Assembly: GCF_037975245.1 (NCBI RefSeq)
Contig: NC_092582.1
Coordinates: 3,101,001 to 3,165,000, forward strand
From: Apostichopus japonicus
Taxonomy: Eukaryota; Echinodermata; Holothuroidea; Aspidochirotida; Stichopodidae
DNA: 64,000 nucleotides
Reading direction: 5' to 3'
In this document: positions 1 through 12,947 of the stretch, in pieces
Layout of the letters: the number at the start of each line of letters is the position of its first letter
How positions within the stretch are numbered: the stretch's first letter is position 1
Made by a program: the position numbers and the translations under genes
The notes under the pieces: generated by a model
The model's database searches: none
What the model saw: only the letters and a program-made list of their open reading frames with translations
Told to the model about the DNA's origin: nothing

Positions 1-52
1 ATGCCTGCTCTCGATATCTGCACTCTGACCTTTGTCCACTAAATGTCTAAAG

Positions 53-330
53 ATATTCTAATGAATTTTGGGCTCATGATGCCAGTTGGAAGATGGAAAA
101 ATATTGCGAGCTCCTTAAATATGCTGGACATGGATACCATCGATGAGGTAGACCTGTCTCCTTGCGACCACAGCACTCTCGCTAAGAACTCAGCAATTAA
201 TTTGGGTGGTAGAACAAGAGGAAGGATCATTGATTGGTCCCTGAAGGTGTACAGTACAACTGGTGTTAAAAGGGTTACCAGTTCTCTCGAAGCACAGAAG
301 AGCAGGAGTGCTCAGGTTGTGGACAGACAG
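53..330 (+). CDS. Death-domain-like exon (partial gene)
   Basis: An open plus-strand stretch ends in a consensus donor (gacag|gtaagt at 330/331). The 5' limit is uncertain; an AG at 51-52 fits a phase-1 exon start. The translation resembles a Death domain: WKNIASSLNM followed by DTIDEVD matches the helix 2/3 pattern W..lA..L....ID.i, and RIIDWSLKVYSTT then VTSSLEAQKSRSAQVVD matches the last helices (lL..W......v..L..aL). Death domains mediate homotypic protein interaction in NF-kB, MyD88 or apoptosis signalling. The rest of the protein is not identified, because no flanking exon could be joined by phase. A decayed copy of the second half lies 1.7 kb downstream. The family call is by pattern only; the exon could be a chance ORF. 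Confidence 0.45.
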
Positions 331-1777
331 GTAAGTGAGACAGCAAAGTAAATTAAAGGACAGGTAAGCTAGATAGATCTGTTGCATCCTGCTAGTCAAA
401 TGGGTCATGTTATTTTGGGATGTGAGGAGTGTGTTAATTATAATGCATGCTAGCTCAATCATAATTGCATGTTGCAAATTTAGCTGTTTTAATCTACAGT
501 TGAAGAATTGTATCTCTTTTTGTTAAAATGATTTTCTATTTTGAGGAGGAAGGGGGGAGGGGGAGGAGGTCCTTTGCATAAATAAAATATGGAGAAAATC
601 TAAGATGTTAACTATTAAACATCATATTGTCAAGGAACTACAAGGAAAATATCAAATATGAACATCAGCAGCAAATGTTCAGGTACGAATGCACATCTTC
701 ATTAATCACTAATAAATATTCATTGGATTAATTTACATATCTATTAACAAAATTTTGTCATATATGAGATCCACTTTGTGATCAAACCAACAGTAGGACT
801 GCCAAACTATTAAAAACAGGTCTAGACAAACTACTGTACTGTAAAAAAAAATGTCCTTATAGATTAGAAATAGCTCATGTACTAATTAATATTTGTGAGA
901 TTACTGATAAACATAGTTACTGCTCCAAATATTGTTGCTCAAGATTTCATAGTTAAGACACATAGAAAGAAATACTTTAAATATTAAATCAACTTACGGT
1001 AAAAAAAAAAAAAAAAAACAAGTTCACGTGACACATTTCCAGCAAACTGTCCTAAAATGTTCCTGTTCATATGAATATAATATAAGGCCTCATTACCCTA
1101 CCACCCATTTTTTAATTCAAGTCTCGAGAAAACATTCACCTCTTTACACTTTAACTACAGTAATGCAACATAAACTCCAAAATTGCAACACTATCTCCTA
1201 TGGGACTAATAAAAATAAAAAGAGCGCCTGTATTATTCACATTGAACCTATGGTAACGATGCTTTATTGGAATGACGCTTGGTCGATTAAGGTATTGTCG
1301 GGGTTGAAAATCTACAATTATGTTCCCTTCAAGTAATCATACAACAATTAGCATAAATAATATATAAATTTATATGTCTGTAAGTGTGTGTGTGTACTGT
1401 ATATTTGTCAGTGAGTCTCCAAACATTTAATATTAGTGGACAGTTAGAAGATAATTGTAAATGACTGACCGTGCATGTCAACATGCTTTGTAGAAGATGC
1501 AATTATACACACCCAACAGTAAATTTAATAAACAGAATATTGTCTCAAAGCCTCATAGTGAAAGAAGATTTGCTTCACAGACCATGGAAGACAGAACGAC
1601 AAATTTTGACTCGAAAGTCATTTCAAATGTTGCCGTTTGTCTACTGCATGCATCAAGGGGAGAGATAGAGAAAGAGTGTTGACTTAAACAGGCACAACTA
1701 CCGTGGAATGAAATAGGTTAATACAATTATTAAGTAACTATTAACTCAAATGTATGTAAGAGCAGATGGTTACTTAC
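331..1777. other. Gene-poor stretch
   Basis: AT-rich DNA with a 17-18-base A run near 1001-1018 and short TG repeats near 1386. On the minus strand around 1550-1640 there is a short open stretch ending in a stop and preceded by an AG. It does not join in phase to the candidate exon at 1778-1851, so it is not called. Confidence 0.5.
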
Positions 1778-1851
1778 ATTGTCTGTCAGCATAATTTTCT
1801 TTCCCCATGTAAAATGAACACTTGAACAGAACACTATTTCATTTAGTGTGG
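1778..1851 (-). CDS. Candidate internal exon, unrecognised protein
   Basis: On the minus strand a pyrimidine-rich acceptor (ccccttttcatacag) precedes 74 bases that are open in one frame only and end at a perfect donor (gtaagt). The translation includes TLNEIVFCSSVHFTWGKKIM. The exon starts in phase 1 and ends in phase 0. Phase 1 matches the end of the candidate first exon at 14107-14209 on the same strand, so both could belong to one gene with further exons between them. I do not recognise the family. Confidence 0.3.
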
Positions 1852-1969
1852 CTGTATGAAAAGGGGCAGAATTGGTGATTCTTGTTTATACAGGATGTTT
1901 AAAAAGATCTTGTTTGGCAATTCAGTAGAATATGAATCCACACAAACAATGAATTCATTGATGTAGGCA

Positions 1970-2098
1970 CTGTGGGTGGTAGAATGAGAAGGAAGGGCAT
2001 TGACCGGAGGGGTCCAGTCATAGAGGGCGCACAGTGCTTAAAGGTTACCAGTACATTCTCGGCATGGTAAAACGAGGGCTAAGGTTGTGGGGAGACAG
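1970..2098 (+). pseudogene. Decayed copy of the Death-domain exon
   Basis: The order of short blocks (gggtggtagaa, aaggttaccagt, ggttgtgg, gacag) repeats bases about 200-330. Indels and an in-frame stop break the reading frame, and the donor gtaagt is replaced by atgtat. It looks like an old tandem duplicate of the 3' half of the exon. Confidence 0.45.
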
Positions 2099-4573
2099 AT
2101 GTATGCAGAGCTAAGTACAGTAATACAGCAATCACTGCAAACAAAACCTACGTTGATATTCTCTGATGATGTGAGAAAAACCACGCAGATGGTAGATTTA
2201 GGGAGGACAAAGACATGCAACTAAAATCCATTCTACAATCTTCATCTGTTCCAATCTTGTTGCTTCGCATCGTACATACCAAACAGTAGCTCAGAGCCTT
2301 CAAACATTATCATCTCCAAAGTGGAATAATTACAAGAATCAACAGTATAAAGTCATAAGGACGCTTTTTACTATGTTTCTGCTTCCCGGATCAACATCAA
2401 ATTCCTCAGTAGTTATTCTGCTTATTCTGATTATTTACATTTTGCATGTATATGTGGTTATGGGATTTGTAAAAGCACTATAAATGCTCATCATAAAATC
2501 CTAAACATATAATTCTAACAATTTATTTTAATTGATTATACAATTTAACAGATCTGTTTACCCACTTTAGTGTTTGTGAAAGACAGAAGCCAGGCTAACT
2601 ATTTGCTATTACCTGCTGTAAATTATATAAATTAAATCAAGCTAATTGGCTAATTTGATCACAGCATTTTGGCAGTGGCTTTATATTTACCAGAAAAGAC
2701 ATTCCTAATAAGCAGAAAATCATGTGACTTACTGATCAATAGGAATTTTAATCTGATGCTGAGGCCATTTCAATTTGCAACAATAATTTAACCTCAGACC
2801 ATTTTAAACAGTGATGGGTCATTTATTATTCCAGACTACCGCGCATTTTACTTCACCGAATTGAGCGTACATACATCTACAAAAGAGCTTGCACAGTGCA
2901 ATGGACTTATTTTGAAATTCTTCCTTCAAGCTGATCATATATGCCACGAGGGAAATGGCCGTTTCCAGTTAAAGGCACAAGGGCAACGCCGACGATATTA
3001 AACAGCGACTTTAATTGATCACCTGGAAAAACCGTGTTACGTTGGCGGAAAAAACTCTTGGATGGAGGAGCTCAGAGAACTGTGGCTGAACTAGAGGAAC
3101 TCAATATATAGCATTGTTTTCGATTCGACGGTTAACTTGTACTATCAGAAATAAAAGATGAAAAACCCAAGGAGAGAGAGAGAAAGCAACTTCGCTGACA
3201 CAGTGACACCATGCAAACAACAGCTAGTTTTCCTAGGCTACAATAAGCAATAATGTAGGGGTGGACCCAGAATTTTATAAATGAGGCCATTTGGCCTTCG
3301 CATGGCCAGTTGAAGCCAACTCACATGTACTGAAGGGAGGTCTGAGCATCCTCTCTGACCAACAAACAAAAATCTTGCTTAAAATATTCTTTGGAATATT
3401 GTGTGAGGTCGAAAATGCAGGCGTGCACCTCTCTTTCCCACCACACCCACCCCGCACTGGAACAGTGCCTGAATTGTATGGAAGTATTGCATATGAAGGT
3501 AGTGCATGTAGCAGTGTAAACAGGACACTTGCCTAAAGAATTCATTATCTTTATTTTCTGTGACATTTACCACGCTACTTAAACCATGAACAAATAAAGT
3601 TGGAAGGTCGTCCTGACAGTCACTCTGACATCACTGAAGATTTTATTGTCTCTAGAATCATTCAAGATGTTTTTATTAAAATCCTTTAGCTCTCAAATTG
3701 CAATATCAGTATATCCATGTAGATTTTGAGTCTCAAATAACCTTTGACATCATCACAATCATTCTAAGTTTAATTACCGACAGTCACAAAGTTGTTTTTC
3801 AATCAGGGACTGTTTGCCAGCTACAAGAAGGAAGTTATTCAGAAGAAACAATAAAATTAATCCATATTACCATGACAACTGAAAACTATAAAAATCTAGG
3901 TAGCATTTAATTGCTTTCAGAAAAAACCAACTTATTCCTTACGGTATAATATAGACAATAGACATTTATTGCAAACAAATTTGCTTTGAGTAAATTTGCA
4001 TGTGATTCTGTCTTCTTCAGTCAATGGTTTTTCAGAAAGTTATTGGCAAAAGCGTTATCGCAGTATCTTACGCTCGCTTCATAAATTGCAGTTTGAGCAG
4101 AAAATTGAGCAGTCCCAAAACACATACAGTACACTTGTTTATTTTGGTCAGAAATTTGGTTCCCTAGCAACTCTGTACCTGCACTTAATGTGTTTTTCTA
4201 ATAATCTGAGGCTAATGGATCTGTCTAGAAGTCACTGAAACAACCAAGAGACATCTCTCTATCAAACTCATCAGAATTTTGACTGTTATTGCAGCGTTCT
4301 TTGCCTGCAGTCAAATCCAAAGAACTGCTCGTACAGCTGTTGATCTGAGAGATAGAGTGAGAGAGGGTAATTCTAACAGAGCAAAGTTACAGTACAGATA
4401 AAAGTTACTTTTTACTCTGTTCATACATTCATATACACCAAACTAAATCTTTGCATTATGTCTAGCATTTACAAAGATAGACGCCTACTCTGAAATTCTT
4501 TCTCATTTGTAAGAATATTCTTTACTTTCTCGCCTTGTGTCAACTGTTACAAAAGCTATCCTGGAACAAGATT
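2099..4573. other. Intergenic or intronic, no gene supported
   Basis: Short ORFs on both strands show no convincing splice-bounded coding signal. Around 3260-3540 there is a GC-richer patch with C/G runs (ggggtggacccag) that could be an old repeat copy. At 3807 a good acceptor precedes a 15-codon open stretch with aataaa at its stop; this is too little to call. Confidence 0.4.
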
Positions 4574-4926
4574 TAAAGGTCTGCTGTATAGACCCCAACT
4601 ATATCATGCTATCATGGAAAAGTTACTTGAGATTACGTAATCGACCTGCCTTTGTCGTAAAATTACCACTTTTTATCAATTAGTCTGCAACGCCTGTCAC
4701 ATATTTTATCTTGTATGAGGGTCTCTGTGTGAACGCTGTATGATTAACTACACTGTAGACATGGAACATATTTCCACACAGTGTTTACACAAAGAGCCTA
4801 ACAGTGTCTAGATGCTATGCAGGCTAATTGTAGAGCCTGTGGTGGATTTGAGACCGTGGCAGGTCGATTACGTAATCACAAAACTTAAGCTATAGCTGCT
4901 ATAACTGTAGCCAATAAAGCAGATCT
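4574..4926. mobile_element. MITE with long imperfect terminal inverted repeats, copy 1
   Basis: The two ends are inverted copies over about 65 bases. The innermost 20 bases are perfect: gattacgtaatcgacctgcc at 4631-4650 and its reverse complement at 4858-4877. The outer parts match imperfectly (ggtctgctgtatag versus gatctgctttattg). No coding capacity is seen. A second copy lies reversed at about 14970-15245. Confidence 0.7.
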
Positions 4927-7214
4927 TATAGCATTCATATAGCACATACTATAACCGAAATGGCCCTATTTTAGTCTGCTGTAAGTGAAGCTTAGGTTAT
5001 TTGTATTAGTTGCATTAATATGTAGACTCAACACTTAGTTTTGTTTTTCGGTCTACATGTATCATTAGCAATGAAAGAAATGTTACCTATAGTTACCTTT
5101 GAATTCCAAATGTGAGAGCAACTGCTTTTAATCTCGCATTTTCATAATTTTGAATACAGTATGGTTCAATTAACACACTAACAGTAATCAATTTTTGATT
5201 TTGAAATAACTTTCAAATAATGTCAACTTGCCAAGGTCTTTCTAGACTATAATTTGAAATTGAAAAACCAATTTAGAAAAAAATGAAAAATTAATGTCTA
5301 GATAGAACCTCTGAATGATAGTGTGGAAAATCTTTATATTGAATATGATATCAATCTCTCAAACTAACACGATCGAAGGTCACGGTAGAAAATAAGTAAT
5401 AAATCTGACACTTAAGGGTGACCATGACATTTTCGGCAAATCCAATTCATCTTGATCTTACTCCAGCTCTAGACATGATCTAAAACGATAACCCGTTTTA
5501 AAAGTCTCTCTTGCAACCCGGAACCCTACGATTATTATGAAATAAGTCTCCATCATCAGACTGTCATTATCCGTACAAATAACCAACAAGTTATATTACG
5601 AAGCATTTTCCGGGAAAGTTTTTTCCCCCTCCTACCACTTTGAGGATGTGATTTTGAATTTATGACTGAAAAAGAATATTTCTGGCAAATTTGCAATAAA
5701 TCGGCTCTAGCCACCAGAATATCCCATTAAAAGTAAGACAAATTTACTGTACCCTGGGATGTTTTACAGCTCTGTCATTAAAGATAAAATTATATTTCAA
5801 TATACGTAGTCTTCTGGAACGATATCTCACATTATTGTTTTTGCTCTTATTACCTTGCTAAGGAGTACGATCAGAGCAATAAATGTTAACTTTACTGCAA
5901 GTGAAACGATACAGCTCTGCAAAGACTATGGCCGAAAAAAACTTTGCCAAGCAGTCATGTCTAAAATTAGGATTGTCATGCAATACAAACTCCCTAAGTG
6001 GTTTGAAGGAAATTAAGAAATCTTGGTTTACTCTCTCTGTCTCTCTCTCTGAAGTGGCCATCACATCTAATCTTTAGATATCAAGAACTTTTCTTCCATT
6101 CAATTAAAGACTCTTTATTGCATTCTTCTGTAAGTGCTCCGAGATTTACATGGAAATGGTCAAGCAGAAATTAATCACCCAAGTTGCTTAATCAACCGCA
6201 AACATTTGCCAACATTTTTAATGCAATGCACTAGACAAACTAAAAACCAAACAATCAGGGTAAGAAAACCATTTAAAAAATCATGAATATTGCACAACAC
6301 GATGATTTTTTATGGGGATCTTAAACATTAATACAGAGGGAGCCGTCAGGTGGCATACTCCTATTAGAGACTTTATCAATCCGCCAAAACAAAGTAGGAG
6401 AACATCTTTTTTGATATTTTATCAATCGGGATCTGGTTTTTTGTGGCTTGCATGCTGAATAGAATGAATGGAAGTATATGTGGTACAAAACTTGGCTTAA
6501 TGGAGGCAATTTTAGACCCCTTTAGGCCTCCCAGGAGCAGCGGTACGAAAATTGTTTACTACTGAGTGAAGAGGTTTATTTACAAGTGACGAAAACTTCA
6601 TGCTCTGATAGCAAAAAAATCTGCATGGTCATGGTACGGAAAATTGATGGTGTCATGAAAGGCCAACTTGTCAGCTATCCGGTGATGAGTAGCGTTTAGC
6701 TAGTGAGAACTTTTAGCTAGACTTATAGACCACATTACTTTTGTGATTTAGTGTGTAAGTCAATTCATATTGGTCCTAACAACGCCATAGATACGGCTAC
6801 GGGTCCTAAAGCCCCCAATCTATCTTATTTATAGATCTCCAAGGCATTTGTATTAACACATTAACATATCTCAATCTATGTGCTAGTTGTGAAAATATGT
6901 TTAGAAAGATCTCGTCTTCAATAGTTATCGGATGAATCACAGGTAAAAGTGGCCAGTACAGTCCACTTCGAAAATACCTTAAAGAGGCTTTCTGATTGGT
7001 TGACGACCAGACGTGTTGTAAATTTGCAAAACGAACAGTTGGCGACATATGGTTGCTAAAATGTGCTATGTACTGTAGATATGAGTGGTAATAACTGTTC
7101 GTTAGTTGGAATACGCCCTACTACTGTATGTGTGCATTAAGGAATGTGCAGGAACTTTGCCCAGAAATGTCCATCAGATATTCCTAAAAGGAATTCTCAG
7201 TGATTACTGTACAG
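4927..7214. other. Gene-poor stretch
   Basis: AT-rich. A minus-strand ORF at 5858-6064 and others are open over 60-80 codons, but none has both splice signals and a recognisable product. Nothing is called. Confidence 0.4.
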
Positions 7215-7315
7215 AGACTGCAGCTTGTCAAGTTTCGCAGAACTAGATAGGACCGGTATGACAGCACCCTCTGTTGATTCAGGACGTGGCTGGAGATCCC
7301 CATTGGAGATTGTTA
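7215..7315 (+). CDS. Candidate internal exon, strand ambiguous
   Basis: An acceptor (ttactgtacag) and a donor (gtatgt) bound 101 bases open in one plus-strand frame, with residues SFAELDRTGMTAPSVDSGRG near the middle. The minus strand is also open here and ends in a stop (7197-7409, including NGDLQPRPESTEG), so the true strand cannot be decided by eye. No family is recognised. It may be coding on one strand or on neither. Confidence 0.22.
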
Positions 7316-7617
7316 GTATGTTGCAGTCCTTGCAATGATGAATGAAGAAGCCATATACTGTATACGTGTGGATCAGTACTTTTAAAGTACTATTATGTTT
7401 ATTGAACAAGTTTGAAGTGTGACAGACAAAAGCAAGCCTGTTTTTAATTCCATTTTCTATTGTCTGTTTGAAGTGTCAAAGTTTACAAAGGCATTGCAGA
7501 ATGCTACTGTATGATACTGTAGATGTTTCATTTGGGAGTTTAGACAGGTGTCTGAAAACAAAAACTGTAGCAGCTAAAGAGCCACCTTCAGACGATAGAG
7601 ATCTCAGCAGAACCATT

Positions 7618-7765
7618 GTGCCTATTGTGCAAACCTACAATGCCTATTGGGTGATCCTATGATACCTATTGTGTGAACCTACAATGCCTATTGTGTGAAC
7701 CTACAGTGCCTATTGCGTGAACCTACAGTGCCTATTGTGTGAACCTACTGTACCTATTGTGTGAA
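7618..7765. repeat. 22-bp tandem repeat, about 6 units
   Basis: The unit is cctattgtgtgaacctacag with small changes, repeated head to tail. Confidence 0.85.
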
Positions 7766-9644
7766 ACTTCACAGATTATACCCTAAACCTGCAGCCTAGC
7801 CGAAGGAAGCGGAACAGCCTAGAGCTACATTTGTGTCTAACCCAGTTCAATGGCCCCTTCCAAACCAAGTCAAGATGAAATACAGTTAAACTTCCACAAA
7901 ATATTCAAATTTATGTAACAGAAGTAATTGTTTGGCCTCTTGCTTCATTACATGGTCCCCAAGCTCTCCTGAATTAAGGGGGCCTAAAGTTGCCCCACCG
8001 GGTATAAGGTTTTATCCTGAGGTTGAACCCTAGGCTTCTATATTTTTCAACACATATGTGCCGTTGCAACTATTGTCTCTCTATATGTAAAGTAGGTGAT
8101 TATACTCCATATGAAGTCGATATCTATCCAACCAAACATTCTCCTTCAGGACAAGTGCCAAAAAACCAACTGTGCATGGACATCACTGACATAGAACGTA
8201 ACCAGTTGGGATTTGTGTCTTTACGGCTTGGATGTCGTAGTGCATTAATGAGAGAATATGTGGTGTGAAGAGTTGGGGGGAGGGGAAGAGGGCAGTATAT
8301 AACTACTGCATACCATCATACAGCACCATGGGGGACAAAATCTGCCCATTAAATGATGAATGAGGTTTGGATTCAGTTACAAGCAAAACTATGGGGTTTT
8401 CCTTGCAAAACATCACATACTGTATAATGAGTACGTCATGACAACATTTAATTGTGTAACTGAATGAGGCATCATAAATATGGAATATATGCTAAAAGTC
8501 CGGAAGGTATTTTAGTTTTTTTAATCCTAGTATCTTGAACTAATTATTTCCCTGTAAAAATATTACCAAAACCAAAAATATAAACCAAAACATGCACAAA
8601 TAAATGTCAGAATAGCTTTATAAAGTACAGCATGCAGTGATATTGCATCTCACAAACTACTCCCTATTACGATTCATTTACCTCTCAGTGCAATGTCAAC
8701 GAATATTCTCGGTCTAGCGAGTGTGATAAAAATTCTCCCGAGTTATTTCCTAGCACCTTTCATTAGCACAGGACAAGATGCCCACAGCAATTGAAATTCC
8801 TTATAGTGAGTTATTAAGTGCCAAGTAACTGTCCGACTAGCAATTTAATCAACCCTCCTACACTTTCCCCTACCAGTACTGTCATGTGTCTGGGAAGAGC
8901 AAAAAAACAAGGAAAGACAATTTATGCCGCGCAGTGAGCACATATCAATTAAAGATGTGTGAATTGATGCATTGAATGAGATTAATTGCGACCTGACTAC
9001 TGTACCTGTACGTATGATGCAGACCGACCAGCGTATATATACTGACATGTGTACATGTATGCAAACTACGATAGTAGACTTTAATTCTACCAAGAATTAT
9101 CTCATTTCCTAAGCAATGGTACAGTATCATTACACAGCACAGTTGATATCTGTATATTATAGGAAATGAAATGAAACCATTTTTATCAGGGTGCTTACAC
9201 ATTTTTTTTTTAAAATAATTACCACGACTTTTCCATGACACTTCCATACTTACGAAACTAAGAATTCCTCAGTGCTCATGAGATCTGGGCAAATTTTCAG
9301 GGACAAAAATGGCTTCCAAAGCTCTAACAAGATATAAGAAAAACAAATCGTTCTTTTTTCCATGACTTTTCCAAGCCTGAAAATTGATAATAAAACATTC
9401 ATGACCCTTGTTGATCCTCCACGTGTGTTGCTGGGACCCTCTTTATACGATAAGTCAAATAATTCTAAGTCAACAAATACAAACTACAAAGTAATATCAT
9501 CGAATTGGTTGTAAACAAAAAATATACATGACAAACATGGTACTGTTTACAGTTTTTGTTAATTGCTTAATTAGACTTCAACAGTTTCATAGCAGACATG
9601 CATTCATCTTTTTTTGTTTGCATCTAGTCATAATTACTATTCTC
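7766..9644. other. Gene-poor stretch
   Basis: No supported gene. AT-rich DNA with scattered ORFs under 100 codons and no convincing splice structure. Confidence 0.4.
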
Positions 9645-9915
9645 TTTGATTGCATTATTAAAAATTTCCTTCAAAGTAACAGTAATTTAAATGATCCTCA
9701 AAATTAATATGTACAAAACATACTTAGCTACACAATAGGACTATTGTGATGTGCGTGACACACGAAAACATTTCCATAAAAATGTTCTGTGATTTTAATT
9801 ATCATCAAAATTAATATACATACTTAGCTACACAATAGAACTGTTGTGTGACACACATTATAAACATTTCCTTAAAAGTAACGTTAATCTAAATGATCTT
9901 CAAAATAAATACGTA
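9645..9915. repeat. Diverged tandem repeat of about 115 bp, 2-3 units
   Basis: The blocks catacttagctacacaatag, tgtgacacac and acatttcc followed by taaaa recur in the same order at roughly 115-bp spacing. Confidence 0.65.
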
Positions 9916-10560
9916 AATTATGAAAATTTATTTTGTAAACTAAAAGGACCGAATCTAGTGTGACCGCCAACCTGCATACAGTTTGTTATTAAACATGACC
10001 ACACTGGATGTGATCATCCACAGTGCAACACAATATTCACTAATTGAAAATATATATATTCTATTGACAATTTTGTACAATGTCAGAATACTTAATTATA
10101 TTAAAGAATCAGATTTATGTTTTACTTTGTTGTCAGAGTAAAAAAAAAATATATTTCTCGTTGTCCTCGTTGGATTTCAATTATCTCAACGTTCACTTTT
10201 TATTTCCTTTCAAAAGACTGTTCAAAGGTGTTTCAAGTACCTTTTGAATGGAAACTAGGGCATTTAAACTTCATTATAAACGCAACTAGAGCACATTCTG
10301 TTACAAGACACTACTCTGTAGCTCTCTGAGTATGCCGTATATAATTATATCAGTCCAATTTCAGTTGGTATATATACTGTATGTACGAATCTTTCACAGA
10401 TCGCTGTGTGGTCTACATTCCGCGGTTCTCCCAATCATGTTAGCTTTTACAGTATATGTACGGCATCTTGCAAGGATTCTTGACACATGTATGCTTTACT
10501 TTGACTTCTTCTGTACAGATGGTAGACATTGACAGCACATGACTGCTTTTTGCAAACCAG

Positions 10561-10632
10561 GACACAGCAGGCTAGAGCTGCAATCAAAGAAGAGTTATTT
10601 GCCAGTGCCACTGGGAGGAGCATTGCCCATAA
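10561..10632 (+). CDS. Candidate short exon, unrecognised
   Basis: After ttttgcaaaccag, 72 bases are open in a coding-like frame (ARAAIKEELFASATGRSI) and stop at a gtaatg donor. The opposite strand is also open across a longer stretch (10447-10857), so this is weak. It could be a plus-strand exon or chance. Confidence 0.22.
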
Positions 10633-12867
10633 GTAATGAATGGAAGCTACAAAATTTAGCACTTCGGGTTGAAATGAGTGTTGGATGTCTTCCTTCGAAA
10701 ATGAATGGTCTGCACGAGATTTACGATTTGCTCTCGACTTGAAGTTTTGCAAAGGGTGGCAAATAACACAGATCTGAATGTGAGAGGATGGGAGGGATTG
10801 CCATAAATGTGTAGAGGTATTTAAAATGTTTAAAGAAATCCCTGCAGAACTTGACATACAGTATTTGTAGTCAAAGATATTTATAACTTTCCTTGCTGTA
10901 TATAGAAGAAGGTATTTACACTTACTGGACGTATGCTATGAATTATTTATTAATTTAAACGAACCTTAAGGTAAAGATAAAATCATATCAAATCCATGAT
11001 TCTGGAATTGTTGACTTTAAGCATTTTCAGCTGAATGGGTTGTGGTCACTCAAGACCATATTTTGCAATGAATTTTTAAACTCTAAATTCTCAGGTTTTT
11101 TTCCATATATGGCAGCATAACTTTGTCAAATGTTGTATTCAGATTTTTTTAAATACTTCACTGCAAATTTCAATCCTGAAGCTGTTTATACACATCAATG
11201 TTTGAAATAATCTTAAAAGTGTTTTGACAAGGGTCACAGCATATGCCCCATCTGTGGGCTAGCAGGTTAGGTGTGAGTGGGTGGGGGGGGGTGGGAATTA
11301 TGGAACATACGATTGACGAAATAGAGGGACAAGATAATTAATGCAAATTTAGAATTTCAAAAAGCACAGATGTCCAAGCCTTTGTGTTTACTTGTTTACA
11401 ACGAATGGAATATAAGAACAATGGAAGAAAATTAAATTTATAGTACTTCAGAATTTAAAATCAATCTTTGGGTGACAAATCTTAACTTTACGTTGCCCAG
11501 TTGCTACTGAAAGTATGGTGTTACCATTATTACACTTACAGGCTCATGAACTAGAGATAATAATGCTATGATTATTGAACAGATCTGAAACTTGCATTAC
11601 ACTAATATGATACAAGTGGCACAAGTGGAAAGGCATTGCAGCATTTTGTTTCAAAAGTAGGGTAATACAGTATATCTTAGAGAACACTTTTACTGTAAAC
11701 TTTGCTGCAAAAGATTGAGGACACAGATCATAGCCATAGATTTGCCCCAGGTCTTCTCTTGTAAATTGTGTTACCTTACAGATCTGTTATCTGAATATAT
11801 ATACATGGAGACAATGTTAAGTACCCAATTGTAAAATAGTATAGTTTGTTATTCTTACTGTGACATTATATGGAAAGTATCTCAACTTAACTAAATTCCA
11901 CCTCATTTCTTTTCACTCAAGTTTCCTTAAATACTGTAGCTCTCTCTCATCCTGCCACAACCTCAGAATATTTTCCCAAAATATTTTTCATTAACTCGGC
12001 TCTTTGAGTGAGCGCCATCTCTCAACGCATTAATTACATGAGATTTAGCAAGTACAGTAGTTAAACAGGCAGCCTTTCAGCACCTACAGTACATGTATAT
12101 TCTTTGCTCCAACAGAATCTCCCCCCCCCCTTCCTCTCCACCCTTGCCCTCCCCTAAATTCTCACCCATTTCCTTCCTTTCTGTTTCAAGAACTATTCTC
12201 TTTGGTATAGCCTATCATGTCTGACAATTCCTGACCTATCATGCTGCATGCCGGGTAAACAAAAGTAAAAATGAACAATGTCACCACTCATTAAATATCT
12301 ATGATACATGCTGTAAGTTATTTTGAATTCCCTCAATACTTCCTACCAGGGCATTCATGGCTTTATCCAAATCTCTGCTTCCTCTACCACCATTTCTAAT
12401 CCCTTTGCTTCTCGCATCTCCCCACTCCTTTCTCCCTAGTCTCCCACTAGAAACTCCCCCCCCCCTCCTCCCAAGTCCCCTTGTCAAACCTCATGTCAAT
12501 GAAAGTAGATGCACATACATCATCACTGACCTACAGTATGTGATGAAGGTCTAGATATGAACAATGTGAAACTCCTCTAACAGCTCAGAACAGTTTAGAT
12601 CTGTCTGGGAGATACCATGTACAAACAAGGACATCACAGAGTCAACAGTTCTTCAACTTTTAATGTCCCCTGTGCCACATTTCACCTGGCTTCTTTGATA
12701 GAGAAAGGGTTACATACTTATTTCTCAATATCAATGATACTTTTATTGTGGAGATTCAAAGACTCAATGCCTCTTAATCATATGGACTTCTTCGTACAAT
12801 TCTGTACCACAAGTCTCTCTCATTCATTATCAATCTTGCTATCCACACCAGCACACCCCAACCCCCT
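10633..12867. other. Gene-poor stretch
   Basis: Contains a G run at about 11280-11293 and C/T-rich patches at 12120-12180 and 12400-12480. No gene is supported. Confidence 0.4.
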
Positions 12868-12947
12868 TTGATAAGCCAATGATGGCATCTTAGCGAGTTC
12901 CTGCTTGCAGGAGGATCTAAAATGCATACAATACATACATAATATGT
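12868..12947 (+). mobile_element. 3' fragment of tRNA-derived SINE family 1
   Basis: Matches the 3' end of the full copy at 18588-18850: aagccaatgatgg, then the hairpin tcctgcttgcagga, then ggatctaaaat and a cataca-type tail. The tRNA-like head is missing. Confidence 0.75.

Noticed and set aside
2161-2190. Second hammerhead-like string (ctgatgatgtgagaaaaa)
   Set aside because: No stem II pairing between the two core parts.
5858-6077. Overlapping ORFs on both strands
   Set aside because: Each looks mildly protein-like, but neither has paired acceptor and donor in phase nor a recognisable family.
10447-10857. 136-codon minus-strand ORF
   Set aside because: No signal peptide, domain or splice-supported extension. 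The opposite strand is equally open.
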